From Nocardioides pini (GTDB taxonomy: Bacteria > Actinomycetota > Actinomycetes > Propionibacteriales > Nocardioidaceae), in NCBI RefSeq assembly GCF_026712185.1, contig NZ_JAPPUX010000003.1, positions 372,001 through 436,000 on the forward strand: a DNA stretch of 64,000 bases. Reading direction: 5' to 3'. Both the position numbers and the translations under genes were made by a program. The notes beneath the pieces are model-generated. The model ran no database searches, was not told the origin of the DNA, and saw only the letters and a list, made by a program, of their open reading frames with translations. Below are positions 50,536 to 59,389 of the stretch, piece after piece (position 1 is the first letter of the stretch; each line of letters starts with the position of its first letter).

Positions 50536-51695
50536 GCCTCGACCACCTCGCCGAGCAGCAGCTGACGCGCATCAACGTGATGCAGCCGTGGCTCGGCGAG
50601 GAGGAGGTGGCCGCCGTCTCGGAGGTGCTCCGCTCCGGATGGGTGGCCCAGGGTCCGAGGGTGGCGGAGTTCGAGGCCGCCTTCGCCGCGTCCCAGCAGG
50701 TCGCCCACGCGGTCGCGCTGAGCAGCTGCACGACGGCGCTGCACCTGGCGCTCGTCGTCGCCGGGGTCGGCCCCGGGGACGAGGTCGTGGTCCCGTCGTT
50801 CTCCTTCGTCGCCACCACCAACGCACCGACCTACGTCGGCGCGACGCCGGTCTTCGCCGACGTCGACCCCGTCACCGGCAACCTGACGGCCGCCACGATC
50901 GCCACGGTGGTCACCCCGCGGACACGCGCGGTGATCGCCGTGGACCAGGGCGGGGTCCCGCTCGACCTGCGCGCGATCCGCGCGTGGTGCGACCCCCTCG
51001 GCATCACGGTGGTCGAGGACGCCGCCTGCGCCGCCGGATCCACCGCGCACGGCCGCCCGACCGGGTCGGAGGCGGAGATCGCCACCTGGTCGTTCCACCC
51101 GCGCAAGCTGCTCACCACGGGCGAGGGCGGGATGCTCACCACCTCACGCGCGGACTGGGCCGCGCGCGCCCGCCGGCTGCGCGAGCACGCGATGAGCGTC
51201 TCCGCCGCCGACCGGCACGCCAGCCTCCTCGCACCGCCCGAGAGCTTCGACGAGGTCGGCTTCAACTTCCGGATGACCGACCTCCAGGCGGCCGTCGGGC
51301 TGGTCCAGCTCGGCCGGCTCCCCGAGATGGTCGCCCGCCGCCGCGAGCTCGCCGCGAGGTACGCCGACGCGGTCGCCGCCATGCCCGGCCTCCGGCTCGT
51401 GGGCGACCCCGCGTGGGGCACCACCAACTACCAGTCCTGCTGGCTCGAGGTCCTCCCGGAGCACCCGATGGACCGCGAGCAGATGATGGAGCACCTCGCC
51501 GCCGCGGGCATCTCGGCGCGGCGCGGCATCATGGCCGCCCACCGCCAGCCGGCCCACGCGGACCGGCCCCACGTGCCGCTCCCGGTCACCGAGCGGCTGA
51601 CCGACGCGACACTCGTCCTGCCGCTGTTCCACCAGATGACCGACGCGGAGCACCAGCGGGTGTGCGACGCCCTCGCCTCGGCGTGGCGACCGTGA
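50532..51695 (+). CDS. DegT/DnrJ/EryC1 sugar aminotransferase (first)
   Basis: The 387-residue PLP enzyme has the internal-aldimine lysine in WSFHPRKLLTTGEGG (about residue 188-200), the VVEDAACAAGS cofactor-ring contact and the N-terminal LRSGWVAQGPRVAEFE typical of NDP-keto-sugar aminotransferases. It aminates a C3- or C4-keto sugar with glutamate. Paired with the NeuD/PglD-like acetyltransferase next to it, it suggests a second amino-sugar branch of the bacillosamine/perosamine kind. It overlaps both neighbours by 4 nt. Confidence 0.88.
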   Translation: MSLDHLAEQQLTRINVMQPWLGEEEVAAVSEVLRSGWVAQGPRVAEFEAAFAASQQVAHAVALSSCTTALHLALVVAGVGPGDEVVVPSFSFVATTNAPTYVGATPVFADVDPVTGNLTAATIATVVTPRTRAVIAVDQGGVPLDLRAIRAWCDPLGITVVEDAACAAGSTAHGRPTGSEAEIATWSFHPRKLLTTGEGGMLTTSRADWAARARRLREHAMSVSAADRHASLLAPPESFDEVGFNFRMTDLQAAVGLVQLGRLPEMVARRRELAARYADAVAAMPGLRLVGDPAWGTTNYQSCWLEVLPEHPMDREQMMEHLAAAGISARRGIMAAHRQPAHADRPHVPLPVTERLTDATLVLPLFHQMTDAEHQRVCDALASAWRP

Positions 51696-52336
51696 GCGGG
51701 CTGGTGCTGGTCGGCGCCAGCGGGCTGGCCCGGGAGGCGACCGCGGTCGCGGTCCTGCTCCAGCACGACGGCCCGGTCCAGGTGGTCGACGACGACCACG
51801 CCCGGTGGGGCACCCTGCACGGCCTCGCGCCGGTGCTCGGTGCGGTCGACCTGGTGCCCGGGCTGGTCGACCACGAGGTCGTCCTCACCCTCGGCAAGGG
51901 CCGGATCCGCCGCCGGGTCGCGACGCGCCTGGCCATGCTCGGCCTCGACGCCTCGCGCTACACCACCCTGCTGCACCCGCGGCTCGTGCTGCCTGGCAGC
52001 TGCCACATCGGCCGGGGCTCGATCGCCCTCGACGGGGTGGTGCTGACCGCCGACGTCGAGGTCGGCGAGCACGTCGTCCTGATGCCGCACGTCACCCTCA
52101 CGCACGGCTGCACCGTCGCCGACTACGCCACCCTCTGCGCCGGGGTGTCCCTCGGGGGTGACGTCGAGGTCGGCGAGGCCGCCTACCTCGGCATGAACGC
52201 CTCCGTGCGCGAGGGCGTGCGCATCGGGGCCGACGCCACCGTCGGGATGGGCTCGGTGGTCCTCGACGACGTACCCGCAGGAGAGACCTGGGTGGGAGTG
52301 CCCGCCCGACCGATCCGGACAGGAGTCCATGCATGA
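51692..52336 (+). CDS. NeuD/PglD-like sugar acetyltransferase
   Basis: The 214-residue protein has an N-terminal Rossmann-like nucleotide-sugar domain (LVLVGASGLAREATAVAVLL, residues 3-22) and a C-terminal left-handed beta-helix (about 105-205; IGRGSIALDGVVLTADVEVG, LGGDVEVGEAAYLGMNA). The HVTLTHGCTVADYATLC block contains the catalytic His of PglD-type N-acetyltransferases. It likely acetylates the amine put in by the preceding aminotransferase; O-acetylation as in NeuD is the alternative. GTG start in a 4-nt overlap. Confidence 0.85.
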   Translation: MSGLVLVGASGLAREATAVAVLLQHDGPVQVVDDDHARWGTLHGLAPVLGAVDLVPGLVDHEVVLTLGKGRIRRRVATRLAMLGLDASRYTTLLHPRLVLPGSCHIGRGSIALDGVVLTADVEVGEHVVLMPHVTLTHGCTVADYATLCAGVSLGGDVEVGEAAYLGMNASVREGVRIGADATVGMGSVVLDDVPAGETWVGVPARPIRTGVHA

Positions 52337-53463
52337 GCAGCAACAGCAGCACCGTCCCCTTCGTCGACCTCGCCTCGCAGCACGCGGAGGTCGCGGCCGA
52401 GGTGGAGGCGGGGATCGCGGCGGTCTTCGCTGCCACGGCGTTCGTCGACGGCCCGGCCGTCGCGGACTTCGAGCACCAGTACGCCTCGTTCGTCGACGTC
52501 GACCACTGCGTCGGCGTCGCCAACGGCACGGACGCGCTCGAGCTCGCGCTGCGGGCGGCGGGGGTCGGGCCGGAGGGCGAGGTCGTCATCCCGGCCAACA
52601 CCTTCATCGCCACCGCCGAGGCGGTCTCGCGGATCGGCGCGGTCCCGGTCCTCGTGGACTGCGACGACGAGCGCCTGCTCATCGACCCCGACCTGGTCGA
52701 GGGGGCGATCACCGACCGCACCCAGGCCGTCGTGGCCGTGCACCTCTTCGGCCAGCTCGCGCCCGTGGAGCGGCTCGCGCAGGTCTGCGGCGACGCGGGC
52801 GTCCCCCTCGTCGAGGACGCCGCGCAGTCGCAGGGCGCCCGGCTCGCCGGCCGCGGCGCGGGTGCGCTCGGCACGGTCGCGGCGACCAGCTTCTACCCCG
52901 GCAAGAACCTCGGTGCGGCGGGCGACGCCGGCGCGGTCACCACCGACGACGCGACCATCGCCGCCGAGGTGCGCCGCCTGCGCAACCACGGGTCCTCGAC
53001 CCGCTACGTGCACGACGTGATCGGCATGAACTCCCGGCTCGACACGGTGCAGGCGGTCTACCTGCGCGCCAAGCTCGACCGGCTCGAGAAGTGGAACGAG
53101 CTGCGGGTCCGCGCGGCTGCCCGCTACGACCGCCTGCTGGCCGACGTGCCCGGCGTACGCCGCCCGCTGCTCGGCGCGGAGGGGCAGCACGTGTGGCACC
53201 TCTACGTCGTCCGGGTCGCCGAGCGCGACCGGGTCCTGGCGGAGCTGGGCCGGGCCGGCGTCGGCGCCGGCATCCACTACCCCTACCCGGTGCACCGCAC
53301 CGGCGCCTACGCGCACCTCGGCCTCGGGCCCGGGACGGCGCCGGTCGCGGAGGCCGCGGCCGGGGAGATCCTCTCGCTCCCGATGCACCCGCACCTCACC
53401 GAGGCGCAGCAGGACCGCGTCGTCGAGGTGCTCGCCGACGCGGTGGCGGGCGGCCGGTCGTGA
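52333..53463 (+). CDS. DegT/DnrJ/EryC1 sugar aminotransferase (second), WbpE-like
   Basis: The 376-residue PLP enzyme has the Schiff-base lysine in SFYPGKNLGAAGDAG, the substrate block NGTDALELALRA and the opening VPFVDLASQHAEV of WbpE/VioA-type enzymes. WbpE transfers an amino group from glutamate to the C3 ketone of UDP-3-keto-GlcNAcA. This copy is closer to WbpE than the first aminotransferase by motif, and with the WbpB- and WbpD-like genes completes the keto-amino-acetyl sequence. 4-nt overlaps on both sides. Confidence 0.88.
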   Translation: MSSNSSTVPFVDLASQHAEVAAEVEAGIAAVFAATAFVDGPAVADFEHQYASFVDVDHCVGVANGTDALELALRAAGVGPEGEVVIPANTFIATAEAVSRIGAVPVLVDCDDERLLIDPDLVEGAITDRTQAVVAVHLFGQLAPVERLAQVCGDAGVPLVEDAAQSQGARLAGRGAGALGTVAATSFYPGKNLGAAGDAGAVTTDDATIAAEVRRLRNHGSSTRYVHDVIGMNSRLDTVQAVYLRAKLDRLEKWNELRVRAAARYDRLLADVPGVRRPLLGAEGQHVWHLYVVRVAERDRVLAELGRAGVGAGIHYPYPVHRTGAYAHLGLGPGTAPVAEAAAGEILSLPMHPHLTEAQQDRVVEVLADAVAGGRS

Positions 53464-54452
53464 CCACCCTGCTCGTCGCCAACGACGGCGGCCACCTGAT
53501 GCAGCTGCACACCCTGCGGCCGCGGCTCGGCGTGGGCGACGACGTGGTGTGGGTGACGCCCCGTACGCCGCAGACGGAGTCGCTGCTCGCGGGGGAGCGG
53601 GTCCACTGGGCACTGCCCTGCCCGCCCCGGGACACCCGGGCGCTCGCGCGCAACGCGCTCGCGTGCCGCAGCCTGTTCGCCGACCACGACGTCACGCTGG
53701 TCGTCAGCACCGGCGCCGCGCTCGCCCTGGCGGTGCTCCCGCAGGCGCGGCTGCGCGGCATCGAGACGGTCTACATCGAGAGCGCGACCCGGCTGGCCGC
53801 GCCCTCGCTGTCCGGCCGCGCCCTCGCGATGGTGCCCGGCATCGCGACCTTCAGCCAGTCCAGCGCCCTGGCGCGGGGCCACTGGCAGTTCCTCGCCTCG
53901 CCGTGGGAGCTGTACGAGACGGCACCCGCCGTCGAGCGACCGGTGCGGTCCATGGTGGTGAGCCTCGGCACCCAGGACGGCTACGGGTTCCGCCGCCTCC
54001 TCGACCGGCTGGTGCCCCTCGTGCCGGAGGGCGCCGAGGTGCTGTGGCAGACCGGCGGCACCGACGCCAGCGGCCTCGGGATCGACGCCCGCGAGCGGGT
54101 GCCTTCGGAGGAGATGGCGTCCGCGATCCGCGCTGCCGACGTCGTGGTCGCCCACGCCGGCACGGGCATCGCGCTCATGGCCCTCGAGAACGGCAAGTGC
54201 CCGATCCTGGTGCCCCGCCGGGCCATGCACGGCGAGCACGTCGACGACCACCAGCTCACGATCGCGCTCGAGCTCGCGCTGCGCGACCTGTGCATCTCCC
54301 GCGACGCCGACAGCCTCAAGGCGCGCGACCTCGTGGCCGCCGCGAGCCGCACCGTCACCAAGGTGAGCGACCCGCCGCCGCTGCACATCAGCGGACTGCG
54401 GATCCCGCGCCAGCGTTCGCGCGGCGCTCCGGCCCAGGCGGCGGGTGCCTGA
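53460..54452 (+). CDS. Alg14/Alg13-like fused glycosyltransferase
   Basis: The 330-residue protein joins an Alg14-like N-terminal half (LVANDGGHLMQLHTL, VVSTGAALALAVLPQ, ETVYIESATRLAAPS) to an Alg13/GT28 C-terminal half (MVVSLGTQDGYGFRRLLDRL, VVAHAGTGIALMALENGKCPILVPRR). In most capsule systems (PssD/PssE, CpsF/G) these are two proteins. The pair usually adds the second sugar to a lipid-linked first sugar, often glucuronic acid or galactose. It ends the eight-gene overlapping operon. GTG start in a 4-nt overlap. Confidence 0.87.
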   Translation: MTTLLVANDGGHLMQLHTLRPRLGVGDDVVWVTPRTPQTESLLAGERVHWALPCPPRDTRALARNALACRSLFADHDVTLVVSTGAALALAVLPQARLRGIETVYIESATRLAAPSLSGRALAMVPGIATFSQSSALARGHWQFLASPWELYETAPAVERPVRSMVVSLGTQDGYGFRRLLDRLVPLVPEGAEVLWQTGGTDASGLGIDARERVPSEEMASAIRAADVVVAHAGTGIALMALENGKCPILVPRRAMHGEHVDDHQLTIALELALRDLCISRDADSLKARDLVAAASRTVTKVSDPPPLHISGLRIPRQRSRGAPAQAAGA

Positions 54453-54561
54453 TGGCGTCCTGAATTTGGGGATATCGGGTCCCAGCGGTCGTCGCTCGGG
54501 TGGCGCGCCAAGAAGATCTGACCGTGGCGCCGTTGGGGTGCGTCAAGAGGATGGGGATGAG

Positions 54562-57500
54562 ATGGACAGCGCTGTCGCGAGTCGTACGGTTGGTCTCGGA
54601 CGGGCATGGACGGTGCGGTTGCTTGTTCTGGCGGTGGTCGCGGCACTCAACGCGCTCCTGGGTCCGGCGTCGCTGGGCGGGCCTGCCCCCGCGAACGCGG
54701 CCGATCCCTGTGCTCCGGGCGGCAACAAGATCGCGTGCGAGAACTCCAAGCCTGGCACCGACCCCGCTGTGTGGGATGCGATCTGGGGAGCGGGCGACGA
54801 GTCGATCCAGGGGTTCTCGACAGACATTTCTGTCAACGTGGGCCAGCGCATCGACTTCAAGATCAAGACCGACGCGTCGGCCTACACCATCGACATCTAC
54901 CGCATCGGCTACTACCAGGGCAACGGCGCCCGGAAGATCACCTCCGTCACGCCGTCAGCCTCGTTGCCGCAGAGCCAGCCCAACTGCATCTCGGACCTGA
55001 CTACTGAGACCTACGACTGCGGTAACTGGGCCGTGTCGGCATCCTGGAACGTACCGTCCACCGCTGTCTCGGGGATCTACATCGCGCACCTCAAGCGCGG
55101 CAATGGAGACGCCAGCCACATCACCTTCGTCGTGCGCGACGACGCGAGCACCTCCGACGTGATCTTTCAGACCTCGGACACGACGTGGCAGGCCTACAAC
55201 ACCTACGGCGGCTCGGACTTCTACCGGGGCGGAGCCAACGGTCGTGCCTACAAGGTTTCCTACAACCGCCCCGTGCTGACTCGCGGTGGAATCGGTGGAC
55301 GGGACTTCTTCTTCGCCAATGAGTACCCCATGGTGCGCTTCCTGGAACGCAACGGGTACGACGTCTCCTACATGGCCGGCGTCGACTCCGACCGCCGCGG
55401 CCAGCTCATCAAGAACCACCGGGTGTTCCTCTCGGTCGGGCACGACGAGTACTGGAGCGGCGCGCAGCGCGCCAACGTCGAGGCGGCCCGAGACGCCGGA
55501 GTGAACCTGCAATTCCTCAGTGGTAACGAGGTGTACTGGCGCACGCGCTACGAACCCTCGATGGACAGCAGCCACACTCCCTACCGCACTCTTGTCACCT
55601 ACAAGGAGACGTGGGACCGGATGAAGTCCGACCCCGCCCCGCAGTGGACAGGGACGTGGCGAGACCCGCGATACGCACCGACCTCGCAAGGCGCGGGGCG
55701 GCCTGAAAATGCGCTGACAGGCACTATGTACCAAGCCAACTACAGCGACCTCCCGGTCACCGTCAGCGCAGAAGAAGGAAAGTATCGGCTTTGGCGCAAC
55801 ACCTCTCTGGCAAGCCTGACGACCGGTCAGTCTCGGCAGTTGGCGCCGCACACCGTCGGTTACGAATCAAACGAGGACATCGACAACGGCCACCGGCCTG
55901 CGGGGCTGGTGCGGCTGTCGACGACCGTCGGGCCGACGCCTGAATACCTCCGCGACTACGGGAACTCCGTGACGCCAGGAACCACTACCCACAACCTCAC
56001 CCTCTACCGCGCAACGAGCGGTGCGCTCGTCTTCAGTGCCGGGTCGGTCCAGTGGACTTGGGGCCTGGACGGCGAGCACGACTCGCCCTTCCTCGCCGAA
56101 CCTCCGGACATCCGGATGCAGCAGGCCCAGGTCAACCTGCTGGCCGACATGAACGCCCAACCCAGCACGTTGATGGGCGGGCTCGTGACTGCGACGAAGT
56201 CCACCGACACCACCGGTCCGACCGTTACGATCACCTCGCCGGCTGCCGGCGCCACGATCGCCAACGGGACCCAGCGCACCGTCAACGGCACCGCGACGGA
56301 CGTGGGAGGCGGCCGTGTCGCCGGGGTCGAGGTCTCGACCAACGGGGGCGACACCTGGCACCCCGCCACGGGTACCACATCGTGGTCGTACAGCTACGTC
56401 CAGAAGGGGATGGGCACCGTTGCGGTGCGCGTCCGCGCCAGCGACGACAGTGCCAACATCGGCTCGGTCGCGACCCGAAACGTCAACGTCAGCTGCCCGT
56501 GCTCGATCTTCGGTGCGGAAGTCCCGCCGGTTGCGGCCGCGGACGACAGCGGCGCGGTCGAGCTCGGGCTTCGCTTCACCCCCACCAGCGACGGCTACAT
56601 CTCCGGTGTGCGCTTCTACAAGGGCACCGGCAACGGCGGTAGCCACAAAGGCTCCCTGTGGAGCAGCAGCGGCGCCCAACTCGCGACCGGCACCTTCGCG
56701 AACGAGACCACCACTGGTTGGCAGACCCTCAACTTCACCTCACCCGTGCCGGTGATCGCCAACCAGACCTATGTCGCTTCTTACACCGCCCCCCAAGGAA
56801 GGTATGCCCTGGGCACGGACGCGTTCTGGGCCGCATCGAGAGCGGCACCGCCGTTGACCGTCCCCGGCGGATTCGGGAGTGCGCCCTCCGGGGTCTTCGG
56901 ATACGCGGGACTGTTCCCGGCCAACAGCTACCAGAGCAGCAACTACTACGTGGACGTGCTGTTCACCACCGTGGACAACTCGCCGCTGGTGACCACGAGC
57001 CAGTGGCCGGTCGCCGGCTCCACCAGCGTGCCGGCCAACACGACGGTGCGCGCCACGTTCTCGAAGCCCATCACACCCGGCTCGGCCACCATCGTGGTCA
57101 AGGACGCGCTCGACCAGACAGTGGCGGGCAGCTCCGCCTACGACGCGACGACGCGGACGATCACTTTCACGCCGTCAGCACCCCTGGCAAGCTTCGTCGA
57201 GCACACCGCCACGGTGTCGGCGACCGACAGCTTGGGCCAGCAGGTCTCGGCCGGCAAGACGTGGACGTTCCGGACCGCCAAGCCGCCCACCGCGCCGGGC
57301 GTGTGCCCGTGCAGCCTGTTCGACGACGGGTCCCAGCCGAGCGTCCTGGAAGACTCCGACCAATCACCGGTCACGCTGGGCGTGCGCTTCAGCTCCTCGG
57401 TCGACGGCAGCGTCACCGCCATCCGGTTCTTCAAGGGCCCGAACAACACCGGGAGCCACGTGGGCACCCTCTGGTCCGCCAACGGCACGCAGCTGGCGAC

Positions 57501-59337
57501 GGGCACGTTCAACGGCGAGTCCACGTCGGGGTGGCAGACCCTGGTGCTCAGCACCCCCGTCACGATCACCAAAAATACCGACTACATCGCCTCCTACCGC
57601 GCACCTGCGGGTCGCTACTCGGTCACGCCCAACGGATTCTCCTCCGGCTCGCTCTCCCGTTCGCCGCTCAATGTGGCGAGCAACGCGGGCGCCTACACCT
57701 ACGGAACGGGTTTCCCGTCGAACACCTCGCCCAGCAACTATATGGTGGACGTGGTCTTCGAGAAGGCGCCGGCGCCCCTGACGGTGACCGGGCAGTCGCC
57801 GGCACCCGGCGCTACCCAGGTCGGCCGTGGCAGTCAGGTCGTGCTTGAGGTGAGCACGCCGCTGGCAAGCGGCTACTCGGTGGCCGTCACCTCGGGCGGT
57901 ATGCCTGTCCCGGGCACGACGACCCTCGGTGCGGGAGGCACCCGACTGACCTTCACCCCAACCAGCACGCTTCCTGCCGGGGCGACCATCAACGTAGTGG
58001 CGTCCGGTCTCACGTCGATCGAGGGCGCCACCCTCGTCAACCAGTCCTGGTCCTTCCAGACCCGAAGCAGCGAGCCGGCCGAGGTGCAGAACTTGTTCGG
58101 GTCCGTGACGCCCGCCAACGCCACGAACGATGACAGCTCGCCCGTCGAGCTCGGGGTCGAGTTCACCCCGACGAAGGCCGGGCAGGTCACCGGGATCCGC
58201 TTCTTCAAGGGTGCAGGCAACAACGGGGTCCACCAGGGCTCCCTGTGGTCGGCCAGCGGCACCAAGCTCGCCGGGGTCACCTTCGTCGGCGAGACCGACT
58301 CCGGCTGGCAGACGGCCATGTTGAGCACGCCCGTCGACGTCACGGCCGGCACGCCGTACGTTGTGTCGTACTTTGCCCCCCAGGGCCACTACGCGACGAC
58401 GGCCGGATTCTTCAACAACCAGTGGGTGTCCGGCGATCTGCGATCGTCCGCGACGACGAACGGCCGCTACCGCTACGGCGCCAGCGGCGGGTTCCCACAG
58501 TTCTCCTGGAACGCCACGAACTACTTCGTCGACGTGCTGTTCGAGAAGACGCCGTCTGCGGTCACCATTGCCTCCCGTACGCCGGACGCCGGCGCCACGG
58601 GTGTCGTGGCGGACGTGTTGCCGAGGATCACCTTCTCCGACGCCATCACCGCGACCGGGTGGTCGATGACGGTCAAGCAGGGAAGCACGAGCGTCCCAGG
58701 ATCGGCGTCCCTATCAAGCGACGGTACCCAGATCACGTTCGACCCGACTGCGGACCTCACGGCCAGCACGACGTACTCCGTGGAGGTCGCGGGCGTGAAG
58801 TCGGCCGACGGGATCGCTATCGCTACCGAGTCGTGGTCGTTCACGACGGCGGCCTCGACGGCCCCTGTCAGCAGGCTCCTCGACGGACTGACCCCTGCTG
58901 CCCACGTTCAGGAGAACGACCCCCTCGAGCTGGGAATGGCCTTCTCGACGAGCTCCGCGGGATCGGTCACCGGCGTGCGGTTCTGGAAGGGTCCGGGCAG
59001 CTCCGGTACCCACACCGGATCGTTGTGGAACTCCGCCGGGACGCGGCTCGGGACGGTGACCTTCGCCAACGAGTCGACCGACGGCTGGCAGACGGCCGAG
59101 TTCTCCTCGCCCATCGCGGTTGGCCCCGGGCAGGAGTACGTGGTCTCCTACTATTCGCCCAGCGGCGACTACTCGGTCACCGGCGCCTACTTTAGTCAGG
59201 CGCGCACAGTCGGACCTCTGACGGCGCCGGCCGGAGACAACGGGCGCTACCGCTACGGGAGCGGTGGCGGGTTCCCGACCGGGTCGTGGAACTCAACCAA
59301 CTACTTCGTCGACGTGCTCTTCCGGCAGGCGCCGTAG
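54562..59337 (+). CDS. Giant secreted protein: DMFase-like domain, Ig-like domains, four DUF4082 modules
   Basis: The 1591-residue protein has a signal peptide (to about residue 48, ANAADP). Residues 50-540 resemble the N,N-dimethylformamidase beta-subunit C-terminal domain (DIYRIGYYQGNGARKI, SVGHDEYWSGAQRANVEAARDAG). A Big_7-like Ig domain (551-643) follows. Four DUF4082 modules (about 647-812, 914-1070, 1175-1330, 1435-1591) each contain GVRFYKG, GSLWSxxG, TGWQT and a closing NYxVDVLF. They alternate with three Big_5-like Ig domains (815-912, 1073-1170, 1332-1431). No membrane anchor or sortase signal is seen. DUF4082 modules are carbohydrate-related in context. The start has AGAGGATGGGGA upstream. 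It may bind or trim the exported glycan. Confidence 0.85.
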   Translation: MDSAVASRTVGLGRAWTVRLLVLAVVAALNALLGPASLGGPAPANAADPCAPGGNKIACENSKPGTDPAVWDAIWGAGDESIQGFSTDISVNVGQRIDFKIKTDASAYTIDIYRIGYYQGNGARKITSVTPSASLPQSQPNCISDLTTETYDCGNWAVSASWNVPSTAVSGIYIAHLKRGNGDASHITFVVRDDASTSDVIFQTSDTTWQAYNTYGGSDFYRGGANGRAYKVSYNRPVLTRGGIGGRDFFFANEYPMVRFLERNGYDVSYMAGVDSDRRGQLIKNHRVFLSVGHDEYWSGAQRANVEAARDAGVNLQFLSGNEVYWRTRYEPSMDSSHTPYRTLVTYKETWDRMKSDPAPQWTGTWRDPRYAPTSQGAGRPENALTGTMYQANYSDLPVTVSAEEGKYRLWRNTSLASLTTGQSRQLAPHTVGYESNEDIDNGHRPAGLVRLSTTVGPTPEYLRDYGNSVTPGTTTHNLTLYRATSGALVFSAGSVQWTWGLDGEHDSPFLAEPPDIRMQQAQVNLLADMNAQPSTLMGGLVTATKSTDTTGPTVTITSPAAGATIANGTQRTVNGTATDVGGGRVAGVEVSTNGGDTWHPATGTTSWSYSYVQKGMGTVAVRVRASDDSANIGSVATRNVNVSCPCSIFGAEVPPVAAADDSGAVELGLRFTPTSDGYISGVRFYKGTGNGGSHKGSLWSSSGAQLATGTFANETTTGWQTLNFTSPVPVIANQTYVASYTAPQGRYALGTDAFWAASRAAPPLTVPGGFGSAPSGVFGYAGLFPANSYQSSNYYVDVLFTTVDNSPLVTTSQWPVAGSTSVPANTTVRATFSKPITPGSATIVVKDALDQTVAGSSAYDATTRTITFTPSAPLASFVEHTATVSATDSLGQQVSAGKTWTFRTAKPPTAPGVCPCSLFDDGSQPSVLEDSDQSPVTLGVRFSSSVDGSVTAIRFFKGPNNTGSHVGTLWSANGTQLATGTFNGESTSGWQTLVLSTPVTITKNTDYIASYRAPAGRYSVTPNGFSSGSLSRSPLNVASNAGAYTYGTGFPSNTSPSNYMVDVVFEKAPAPLTVTGQSPAPGATQVGRGSQVVLEVSTPLASGYSVAVTSGGMPVPGTTTLGAGGTRLTFTPTSTLPAGATINVVASGLTSIEGATLVNQSWSFQTRSSEPAEVQNLFGSVTPANATNDDSSPVELGVEFTPTKAGQVTGIRFFKGAGNNGVHQGSLWSASGTKLAGVTFVGETDSGWQTAMLSTPVDVTAGTPYVVSYFAPQGHYATTAGFFNNQWVSGDLRSSATTNGRYRYGASGGFPQFSWNATNYFVDVLFEKTPSAVTIASRTPDAGATGVVADVLPRITFSDAITATGWSMTVKQGSTSVPGSASLSSDGTQITFDPTADLTASTTYSVEVAGVKSADGIAIATESWSFTTAASTAPVSRLLDGLTPAAHVQENDPLELGMAFSTSSAGSVTGVRFWKGPGSSGTHTGSLWNSAGTRLGTVTFANESTDGWQTAEFSSPIAVGPGQEYVVSYYSPSGDYSVTGAYFSQARTVGPLTAPAGDNGRYRYGSGGGFPTGSWNSTNYFVDVLFRQAP

Positions 59338-59389
59338 CAGTGCTCGTGTCCACGCGCAGAGATGGGCTGCTCCGAGGGGGGACGATGCC

